DNA from: Pomacea canaliculata
Lineage: Eukaryota > Mollusca > Gastropoda > Architaenioglossa > Ampullariidae
Length of the DNA stretch: 64,000 nt
Direction of reading: 5' to 3'
NCBI RefSeq assembly: GCF_003073045.1
Contig: NC_037599.1
Span: forward strand, 3,906,001 to 3,970,000
Part shown: positions 48,197-59,447 of the stretch, in pieces
Layout: the number at the start of each line of letters is the position of its first letter
How positions within the stretch are numbered: position 1 is the first letter of the stretch
Notes under the pieces: generated by a model
What the model was told of the DNA's origin: nothing
Databases searched by the model: none
Seen by the model: the letters and a program-made list of their open reading frames with translations, nothing else
Translations under genes and position numbers: made by a program

Positions 48197-51100
48197 CTAA
48201 GGGCTATTTACACTTCCATCAGAAACATTCAGATCCACCATAGGCAATGCAACTTTAATCTCCCGGGACATACTTGCAAAGTGCTGCAAAAGATAATAAC
48301 AAAGACATTAAAATTATTTCTTTAGATTTAGCCATAAAAATAAGAAAACAAAGATCTGTAATACTTTGCTATCCGTCAAGAACAGTGTACTGCCATAAAA
48401 AAGGGCTACTATTTTGTTAGCAAAAGTAAGGTTTTATCTCTCCTTTAAAAGAATTGTGATGATGGGCAAGGTAACTACCTTTTCATTGATTAAGTTCATG
48501 GCCATGCACAACTCTATAGATAGCTGTAGCTTATAATATGAAGCATGAGTTTATGTGACTACAAATACATTAGGCATATGCTGCTTGTATTTGCTCCCTG
48601 AATCTTTTAAGGCTTACATGAAGCGGTTTTAAGCTTGTGAAGAGCTCAGATTTTTGGGAAATAGGGGAGATGGGTGGAGACACTGCACTTGACACTGCAG
48701 ATTTCTGAAACAGATTATTTTTAAACAGTTTAAGCAATGACTTAAAAATTTATCAAGGTGCAAAACAGTTATATGATCATACAAGTTCCAGCACTGGTAC
48801 AAGGTTACAGGTATCTCTTTTGTTTGTGCATGGAAAGTTGCCAATCTGCACAACATTGATTAAGTTTGAAAGCTTCTAGTGAAAAAGAAGTTTTAGTGGT
48901 AAAATTTAGAAGAAATTAGATTTGATAAGCCATTGCATCTGCAGCAAAGGGGTGTGCATTATGACACCTCCCTTACATAATAAGTAGCATAATATTTCTA
49001 AATAGCATAATTAAGCTGGTTTGCATGCTTTACAAAAATACGCTTCCAAAAAGAATCAAGCTGCAAACAAGCTACCTTGCACACACTGTTCAGGTCACAA
49101 GACAATGGCATACCCCTACCTCCCTAAAATCTGAAACTGGCTTGTCCTGTACTTGCTACATTACTTACTGTTGTCTCTTGGATGTTCTGACCAGAAACTA
49201 CATCCTCTGTGCTGAATATGTGCAACTGTTCATGCTGGCGTTTCTGCTGGTCCAGCAAAGATTGCAGCCGCTGTTGTGCTTCTGTGTGTTGTCTGTTCAA
49301 TTCAGCAATCTGCTCCTCCATAGCCCTGGGCCTGCTGGGCACAGCTTGTAGCCAGGTGGCACCAACCTGCTGCATCCTGGCCTCACTGGATGCTCCAACA
49401 GATGTGGTCATCCTCTGATGAAAGGTCTGTGCCATCTGCCAAAAATGATACCCAACTTCAAAATAAACATGAACATGGCAAAATAAGATGATTTTCTTTG
49501 GCCACAATGCCTTAATGGTGAAAAACTAATATTCCTACTATACATCTCTGGCTGGTTCTTGATATGCCAACTCTCCATCAACAATCTAGTAAGATAATCT
49601 TAAAGTACTTGAGAAAAGTGACCTTCAATATGACTGAAGAGAAAGTATTATTAAAAGCTCCTTAGGCATACAATGAAACAAAGGTAAAGGGATTTAAATA
49701 GTGCATTTCCCACTCAACAGCAGGCTCAATGTTTTTTTACAAAACGAATGCAGATAAAGACACAAAATACACAGTGACACACACATGAGCAAACAAATAT
49801 ACAGATACAGTCATAAATACAGGATAGAAAAAAGAGTAACATGCACGCAACACATTTCCTGGTAAATTATCTCTGTGATACCTACCTGACGACCCGACTA
49901 TAGGACCCAAGCTACTATATACTACGCACATCTTTAATTTGCACTGAGAAGTCATGAGACTCGAAACGAGCAAAGAAAGCGTTAAGAGCATTAGGCAGGG
50001 CCATACTCTCCAACACCTGAGATCGAGATTTTGGCTTTCGACCCATTACTCCGATTGTCAATATTGGCCAACTTGTTGAGTCCCTGCCAAGCTACTCGGA
50101 TGTTACCTGTAACAAACTGAGACTCGATTTTGGACTTGTGCTTCACCTTGACCCAACAGATAGCATCATGGACCTCTCTATGTACCAATTTTCTGTCGTG
50201 GGCAGAACCCGTGAAGAACACATGTTTCTTTAAGCACTGCTTTTAGGCCCTTGGTCACCCAAGGTTTGTTGTTAGGATAAACATAAACTGCTTTGATGGA
50301 CTGGTGCAATCTACACTTTTTTACTCCTAACTGTGTGATTTACTCCTAACTGTGTGTTAAATGTCTGTATGAGTATGTATGCCTGCCCTTGTGAGCGAAG
50401 ACAAATTTCTGTCCTGGGTCTCCTCGACAGACAATAAAGTCTGTTTTGATTTGATTTTTGATTTTGATTTTATAGTCAGGTTGTCTGGTACAGTTCAAGA
50501 AAAAGCAAAGCATCAGCAGATGCAGTGGTCACATTCTGTATTTTAAATCAAAATTCAAAATTATCAGTGCAGCCTATGTTGAAAATTATGCTGATGTTTT
50601 TATTTGTTCATCCCTTGAGGGGAACGGAAATGCTACCATAAATCACTAAAAGCAGCTCACCAATACAAAATCTTCATAGAGCTTCAATGATAGCTCAAGA
50701 AAATAAATATATGACAGTATTATACAACAACAGCAAATGAAAAGGATGATAATGATATTAATATTTGTGCAGCATAAGCACAGCTTAAAACAATGAATGA
50801 CATTATTTATCAAAGCTATCACAAATGTTTTTGAATTAGATACGTTTTCTCAGTACATAGCTTCTCACTACAAGAAATCATTCAATTTACATCAGTCTCA
50901 AGAAACAGCATCCCAGAGAATAAGAAACTTCACCTGGCTCACTGGTCCTGCTGCCTGGGAACCAGGTAAAGGAACAACCATGTTGCTCTGTACCAGTGGT
51001 ATAGGACGAGGCACGCTCACTTTTGCCATGACTGGTGGAACTTGAGTTAATTGTGGAGGTTCTGATCGAACTGTTGAGATGAAGAGGATGACGAGGCCAT

Positions 51101-54100
51101 TGATGCTACTGTTAATGGTTTTGGTGCAACTGCCAAGGTCTGCACTTGCTCTTGTCCTGGCATAAAGCCATCAGCTTGTGCCAAGGATGTGATGTCCACC
51201 AATGAAGTCTGTTTTTCTGCATTTCAAAACAATAAACCAATAATCTCAATACTACCAAGAAAAATTCAATGCAATCTGACTGATGAAAGGTACATGTAAA
51301 ACAAATGAATTCCTCCATCCAACAAAAAAATTAGAATGATCACAAAATGATTACATTTATTGCATTAGCATTTATAATCCTATCAATAAATAGTGTTTGT
51401 CTTTAAAGTTATTTTTTAGATTTGATTCATCAAAACTATTTTTGTTAATATTTTTAATGGGTCTGCTTTATCCTGAAAGAAAACATTGCCAAAAAACTGC
51501 TTTTCACATACAGTTTCATATGTTTTTGAGAGACAAACTTCATCATGACTAAAGCAATATTTTTGTGTTAATTAAATTATTTAAAAGAATATGTGGTTAT
51601 TATTGTCATTTATCTACATCTACAAGAGATAACCTTACTGGTCTTTAAGTGTACTGCTTCAACTCCGTCAGTCACACGAGTTTTGCGGATGACAGGGGAC
51701 AGAAGTACTGCTGTTGATGGGTGATCCAATTGATCATTGACACCAAGATTCACCTCACCATTTTGAAGTCCTGAGTCACATTGAAAACACTTTCATTAAA
51801 GATTCATTTCTTTGGAATTACATTCTTAACTTCAGTTAGACATGAGACAAATTCTTTTAATATATCTATTTCATCTCTTAAAATTCGTGACCAGAAAAAG
51901 ATGTGTAGATGAACAGCATTAACATAGTATTACTTTTTGCATTTAAAATGATGTATCTAATTCCATTTTAATTACTTCAGAGAAGCAAATATGAAGTGTG
52001 TATGCATATACACAAAAATACATCACATACATTGTGTGTACATAAACACACAGTGACAATATTTTTATCCTTTCTACAGACCAGCAGAAGCTGCCCTGGC
52101 TGGTGTGGAATGCTGGGATGTTTGAGCTGACTGCTGATGCTTAAGGTCCAGAATTTGTGCCTGTGGAAATAGACCTCACCATCAACATTTGACAATATCA
52201 AGTTAAAGCAAAACTTGGTGCCAATGCATAAAACGTTTTATGACTCATTTATCCACATTTTTTACTTTTAGGATATAAAAATCATCTTTGTCATCGACAA
52301 TAGTTTATGCATGAAAAATATACAAGCAATGCCTTTCTTGAAAAAATGATGTTAGGATCAAACTTCGTAACCTGTAAAACACCTGAGTGGTTGACTGGTC
52401 TCTGTCATAACGGCAATTCAAACAATTTTATATTAAGAAGTTTTATTATTAATTTTATTGGAAAAAAATTACATCTGAAAAAGTCTGACAGCAAGAAAAA
52501 AATTTTTTTCAAGGGAAGTTGAAGGGAATGGATTGTAAATGAAAATACTAACATGCAACATGGCCAGTTCTCCCTGTATCTGCTGTCGGTAACGTTCATG
52601 CTCCCCAAACAGTTTTCCATACTCTTCCTGAGTCATTATAACTTCCTGTGAGAGCCAGATAAAGACGTTTAAAAGAATATGCCAAAATCAACACATCTAT
52701 TTCTATATCACTCAGTCTCTTACTAGATTTCTGATGATAAATAACTAAGATAGTAATTAAACATCCTGTGATTTTGAGAACTTCCTTTGCATGGATGTCT
52801 ACTCATTAAATACAAACATATTTACCCAGTAAATTTCTAGTATCCTCTTAGTATTTCCTAATATTACAAACTGCATGAAGTTTTCATGTTTCTGACAGAA
52901 CATCATGAGACTCCAAATATGAAGCTCCTAGGTAGCGTCTTAACATCTGTCTAATAACAGCATTTCAGCTAGTCTCAGTATTGTTTAGCTAGCGAGACTG
53001 TTAGTGCTGCATCAGTCTTTTTATCACATTATGATTGTCATCTCAAATGTGAGCTCTACTGGAAACCAGCAAATAGAGAATTAAAGCTTACTGAAGTAAG
53101 AGAGTCAACTGTTATTGCTAGCTGCCTGACATCTTGAGTAAGTTGTTCTCGGACCATTGTTTCCATTTGAAGACGCTTTTCCGTCTACAGACAGACATGC
53201 ACATACACCAACCAAAACTGATTTAGGAAAACTTAAAAACAATTATTCAAAAGAGCTATTTATAAGTTACTGTATAATGATACTTGTAGCATGTCTGAAA
53301 ACTAAGGTTTAGATTTATGCTACTCATAATCTGCCCACATTACCAATTAACAAGTATATCGTAGATGAAAACAGGAAAAAAAAAGCATCATAATGAATGC
53401 CAACAAACAAGGAAAGGCAAGGGTGCAAAGTATACCTCTCTTAGGTAGTAGGTGAGCTTTGTTACTGCTGTCACAAGAGCTATAGTATATCCACTGAATG
53501 TTTCTGTTTGTGCAGCTCCTGCAGCTGGTCTCCTGCCTGTCTGAAGCTCAAAGTCAGCTATTTCTGCTTGAAGAGACTCCAGTACCTTTATAAAAATGAT
53601 ATTTAGTGAACAGTTCTATATCCATTATATCTATCCAGTTTCTTTGTTTCTTCTTTAAAAAAAAAAAAGAGTCTGTTGAACTCAGTTACAACCTGCAGAT
53701 TTAACAGTGACAGGAGAAAAAAAAATTAAATCTGGAATTTTGAAACTAAAAAAATTATTCTCTGAATACCACCTACACAGCCTCTACCTTTTTCAACATC
53801 TATATCCAATAAGCATATAATGTGAACAGGAGCATGTTCTCACCCCTCACCCACCTTCCACCCCACCACACCTCAAACACACACATAAAATAAATTTCAG
53901 TGGGATAGGAAAAAATACTGTGTTGTTTTGTTATTGACTGTCAGCATGGAGTTTGCCCCCACTCCCCAAAAGCTGAACATCTTCCTGTGCCACTGCATTT
54001 TGAATCAGAAAAGAAAGATCATCTAAGAAATGGCTTCTTTCTTGTGAGAATGAACGAACTCATGCTCCTACCTTTCTCATATCACTCATGCTAAATGATG

Positions 54101-57100
54101 AAGATGCATTTTGTGAAATTTCTGATTCTGTTTTTCTTTTGGTCTTTTTCACTTTCCCTGTGTCATTCAAAGCTGATCTAAGAAGTCTGCTGATCAGAGT
54201 TGTTTTCTCTTCTAGGTGGTGTTTGCTGACCTGCAAACTTGCAAAATTAGATATAGAGCAAATAAAGGAAAACAAAAATATGTTTATTTCTTTGATCTTT
54301 TCTTTTTGACTAATATTATAACATTTTTTTCATTTGTTTGACTCATACATGCACTTGTACTCCATACTCCTAATAAACTCACCCTGTGACACAGAAGCTT
54401 GAAGGTGAGTGCTATGTACAGGACCATGACCCTGAGGCCCAATATGACTACGTGTCTCACCATGACCACTGATCGTGCTCAAAGTCTGATTATTGTCATT
54501 TTGAATTTTGCCTCCAACAGCACCAAACCTTTCTGCACCATCTGCAGCACCAAACTGACGTTGTGCCTCATCTGCGAGAAATTTTCGCAACTGATCCAGC
54601 CGTTGAGCATCAGCCTGATTTGGAAGATCTGATGATGGGATGGCATTCGTGTTTCGATTTTCTTCTTCGTAAAGGAACTGCTGAAACCTCTGTATATCCA
54701 TCAATGATTGGAAATTGATAGGTGTTGGCTGCTGTCCTTCTGTTTCAGAATCTGATGTTTCTGACAGATCATTGAGTGCCGAAGTGCTCATCACTGACTC
54801 ACTAAGTTTCTCGGTTCGTGTCTGAATCTCCGGTACAATGGGCATAAGATTTCCAGATCTTCATTTCAGAGAAAAAAAGCATAGGCAATACTGAACTATT
54901 ATAAAAAGCCTTTAAGTCATGATTATAAGTTTTTCAAACATAAAAAATCAACCTAGACTTTCAGTATCTATATTTAAGTATGTAACAAGTTTCTAAATGT
55001 TAAGATATTTCCCTGTAATTACCTGTCTCGACTAAATTTTCTCGAAATTAAAAAAAAAAAAGGCATACCATGTTAATCATGATGATCAAACAGATAAATT
55101 AACAAAATAAATGTCATTACCTTTTGGAATCTCCAGGTGGCACAGTGATAGTAGGAACACCTCTGTATTTCTATCAAAATAGGGCAAAATCATTTATATT
55201 TCAAGATAAGCATTTACAAATCTTGAATATAGAGCACAAATGATTTTAGCAAAAACATATAAAGGCTTAAAGGCCAAATTTTCATCATCTGGCAGCAGAG
55301 AGAGGTCAGGGTTTCTGTTGGGCCTGATGAAAGCAATTAGAAAGAAATGACCACCTGAGTAGAGGGCATCAGGTGTGCTCCTCATATGCCTTAGATCAAA
55401 CCATTCTTTTCTGCCATAAGCTTTAAGTTCAGCCTTTAGTCCTTAAACCTATCAGAAAAAAATAAATTGTATCCTTCCAGATGTGAAAAGGGTGATCATA
55501 TTTTGTACATCCTAAAAAGTAGTTCTATTCATTTCTTTGTATGTTTGCAAGATCTTTGAACAAGAACATACACCCATTTGGAGTTACATTTTTTTCTGAG
55601 ATGGGAATAGGAAGACCTTCCCATACCTTAGCATCATCACCAAATAGATCTTTCACCATAGCCATCATCTGATCTGTCTTGGCTAACACAGAGTCAAGCT
55701 GCAACATTAAGAAATCTGTAAACATGGTTTCAAACATTCCACCTATTTATGTAGGTACTGACAAGTTTTAAAGCCCTTGAGATGATGCCTGATGACCAGA
55801 ATTCATACTCTACAAATTTAACAATAAATATAAAATGAAATGTCATGAGATCTGATAATGTAAGAATAATTAAAAGAATTGGGACACAAAAACAACAAGC
55901 AAAGAAACACTGAAAGATGTATTTCTGATATGTACTAATGATACTCACCTGTTCCTGATCATGAAGAACCTCTTTCATGATAGCTACTTGTCTTGCTTCA
56001 ACATTTGTCAGTCCTGAACATTGCCGCTGCTTCTCTGATTCAGTAAATTCACAAATGTTTTACCTATACATCTCAAAGATTTATGATTCTGTCTGAAATG
56101 AAGGACTTAAAGAAGTGTTTGTGATGCAAGAAGCTGATGTTTAACTCTTCCTCTACAGTTCACACACTCAGATGTGAACATCTTAATAGCTACAGCTCAA
56201 TTGCATTGATTTGTCTTTATTGAATGAATTAAAGATGGTAAATAATATATAAACAATAATTTAAAACAGTAAAAAAAATAGTAATGTGCAAAGAAAAATA
56301 GAAGAAGCTGACTCACCTAGACACCCACCAACCCCACCCAAAATAACAGCACAAATTAATGATAATTTGCAAGCTGAGAATGGTGATATCTTAAAGTTGG
56401 CTGCTCTTTTTACTGCTTGTCATTCTTAGCACTTTATACCAACATTTTTCTTAATTTATCTTCTTACTAGGAGTTATTGGCCTTAACCTCTACTATGCTG
56501 GCATATTTCAAGGAAAAATCATTTATAATTTAAAATCTAGGCAGATTCAGCCTAAATTCATGTAATCTCAGCAAAGTACTTATTAAAAAGTATCTTAATG
56601 TGAATAAAAAGAAACAAAAATCCACAAATGATGATTGGGGAAGATGGTACAAAGTACCTTTTCTCATCTTTTCCAATTTTACAGCAATGTGATTCTTTGA
56701 TTTATGTAACTCCCTTCTTTGCCTCTGAAACAATTAGATGGAAAAAATTTGTGAAAATGTGCCACTGAAATATTCTATCAGGTCACTTTTGTGATCAATT
56801 CAGCTATATAAATTATACATAAATAAAAAATATTCAGAATACAGCTTGCTTGAACTTTTTAAGATTACAATTTTGCTAACTTAAGCATTTCACTTGCAGA
56901 AATGGCAGAAGTGTAAATTTTTATCAAAGCTAACATCTGCTACATCTGCCCCAACTATTTATGGTAAGTGTGTTGGACACTGTTTTAGCTTCCCTCCTTA
57001 AAAAAAAAAAAATTAAAAAGAAAGTCTGTTAAGAGTAAAGCACAGGAAAATCATTGTTTTCATCACTCAGCATAAAACACCAATTCCCTCCCCTCTAACT

Positions 57101-57836
57101 TGTGATTAATGTCATGAACTTTGCTTTACGTTGCTTGTAAACAGATGAGGGAAAGGGATGGTTGGTTAATCGTTTCTACACCTATTATCATTTCTCACAT
57201 TATCATCATCCATTAACCCACCATGCACTCTAATAATGGGCTAGGATAAAAAAAACTAAGGATACATATATGTAGATGGATGTACTGTTTTTCAAAAATG
57301 ACTGTAAACACAGCTTCTGATGCATTTGTTTAAATAACTCTACCACGTTCTGACTGCATGTAACTTTCTAAGCAAATTAAAAAAGTAAAGCAGAATACAA
57401 AGATCAAGATGTGATTACAATTCTCAGTACTTGATGGAAGCTACATCCACCCTCAAATTTTCATGATTGGATAATGTTCTAAACTATTTTTTCCAAATGC
57501 TGACAGGTACGTTGTACTTACAACTTCCTCAGGAGAGGCACGATATACATCTAGATCACTGACTGAATCCTAAGAAAGAAAACAGAAGGCATATATTCAC
57601 AATCACACATGCACACACACACAAAACTTTTAAAAAAATCTAGAGTTTTGATTTTTACAAATTCTAGAAAATTTTATAACGTTTATCATTAGGGAATGAT
57701 AACATTTTTCTTGATTCTACATGTTGGAGAACAAAATTCCCCGCTGAAATATACATTTTGTACTTACATCCCATATTGGTTTCTTTCTCACAAGCGTCCT
57801 CTTTCTTCGTCCCTGGCCGAGTCTTACGAACGACAT
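48197..57836 (-). CDS. SPICE1: SPICE1, spindle and centriole-associated coiled-coil protein, 16 exons
   Basis: Exons: 57768-57836, 57522-57569, 56658-56724, 55949-56034, 55574-55698, 55121-55162, 54383-54858, 54072-54230, 53436-53585, 53092-53184, 52553-52645, 52082-52160, 51639-51770, 50934-51216, 49169-49435, 48197-48283; about 750 residues. The N-terminus matches human SPICE1: MSFVRLGQG...KKPIWD, DLDVYRASPEEV, RRELHKSKNHIAV, IMKEVLHDQ, LDSVLAKTDQMMAMVKDLF. Later exons hold LQAEIADFELQTGRRP with SGYTIALVTAVTKLTYYLRE, and a coiled coil (MEEQIAELNRQHTEAQQRLQ). The stop follows SDGSVNSP. SPICE1 acts in centriole duplication and spindle assembly. Two places do not keep frame: the 54383 to 54230 junction and the exon at 50934-51216. 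The donor at 52081 (GTCTGT) is weak. Identity is secure; exact exon edges there are not. Confidence 0.9.
49870..50475. mobile_element. LINE fragment with inverted 5' part, in a SPICE1 intron
   Basis: 49870-50315 read on the minus strand gives LINE ORF2 sequence: YPNNKPWVTKGLKAVLKE, VKHKSKIESQFVTGNIR, VAWQGLNKLANIDN, LNALNAFFARFESHDFSV, the segment between endonuclease and reverse transcriptase. 50320-50475 runs on the plus strand as a 3' UTR ending ACAATAAAGTCTG and a TTTTGATTT-type tail. The opposed halves look like a twin-primed insertion. Only these fragments remain; it is not functional. Confidence 0.65.
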
Positions 57837-58489
57837 TTCTGGTGCACTCAGAGTTCTCTGTTACTGTATAGCATATCATTTTAAATTTGTTCAATATTTT
57901 GAATGCGTCAGATTTAAGCTTTTAAACAAAATCAACTATTTAGTTTGAAACCCTTATTCAAATCGTTATCGTTACAAAAAATGAAATGTAGTGCACATCG
58001 GTTACGCGTAGAGAAACATACGATAAACGATCGAATGCAGCTGACAGATTTTTGCATCGTGATAAACCTGACTGACAAAGCTTCTATAACTGCAGTGCTG
58101 TATATATAGTGTCTTGAAGCTTCACAGTATGAGGTTGGGAACATGCGTTCATACAGTATCATACTAACAATATTGTTCATACAAACAATAACACACATTA
58201 TAACTTCTGTTACTGTTACTATTACCAAAAAGTATCAGAGCTATAACTGTTACAATATAATTTTTTTTAGTAAAGTAACAGCAAGTCTTGCTCAGACATG
58301 TTTACGTTGACAACTAATTTTTGTGTCTAAAATATTTTTGCATTACACTGACAACAAGAAACATAAGCCACAAAATGATAGATCCTAATATACTTATTAG
58401 CATAGACACTAATAAATTCTATAAATGTGCAGAACTAAATAAGATGTTCATTTACCACTTCAGCTGTTTATACTCTTACCGCTGGATGA

Positions 58490-58640
58490 AGAAAGGGAGG
58501 TAAATGTCACGTCGTGCGTGAAGTAGCCTCCCCTACATGAGAGAGGGAATGAAGAGGGCGGGGGGTGCAGCGTAGAATGCGCAAGAAAGGTGCGCGTTGG
58601 ATGTTACTTGACCATTAGTACCAGGAAAAAATATACCACG
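58490..58640. promoter_or_regulatory. Shared head-to-head promoter of SPICE1 and SMARCA4 (candidate)
   Basis: The only CpG/GC-rich patch between the two divergent genes. It includes a GC-box-like GGGCGGGGGG (about 58557) and TGCGC repeats. The SPICE1 ATG is about 0.7 kb to the left and the SMARCA4 coding start about 0.9 kb to the right, after a splice acceptor at 59408. That acceptor implies an upstream noncoding exon starting here. Confidence 0.5.
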
Positions 58641-59447
58641 CTGAAACTATTGAGATTAATACTGCTGGTAAGCATTATCGTCATATAGAAAAATCGCTAT
58701 AACTTCCTTCGGGCTTATACTTATCGTTAATTACATTAATTCATTGTTTAATGACCTTTTTCTGCATGTTTTACAAGCGTGCTAATTTCTTTGTGTGATC
58801 CAAAATGGCTAGAAACAGCACAGCACGAAACAATCTCCACTTTGAGATGTCAAACAAACGGCATATTGACAAACAAGAAGTACATTAAAGTACATGCATA
58901 GCAATATTCTGCAGATTTTTGGGGCGTTTTTAGTATTAAGCTGGTGACGAGCACGGATTTTTTTAGAGTGGAACCGAGACACAGGCAGACAACTCGCTAA
59001 CAAATGTCAAAAACATTTTTTTTTTTAACGGTGCTTTCTGCTAGTGGGTTTACCGGTTTCTGTTATCCCTGCTTCCAGTTTATCTTGTAAATCTTACTTT
59101 GCATAGAGCTTAGAAGTAAACTGTAAATGTTCCTTTCTTCATAAAACAGCTTTTATAAATTCATTTGAGCATTAGAAAAAGAACGAATGAAAGAAGTGTG
59201 AGAAAACATAGACTGGAGCATGAATTTACTCTTATAAGTGTGGTATTTTTTGTGTAAGTTTAAAGCAGATTATTTTAGTAGATCAGTGAATAGATTTTGC
59301 ATATTTTGAACAGAAGAAAGTATGACATATAAACCTTCAAGTTAATGATACAAAAAGGAACACTATCCTAACAGGTTTAATCTGTTATACATATATTCAT
59401 CCTTGCAGAAGTAAAAGGTGAGGGAGTTGTTGGCATTCGCTAGCACC

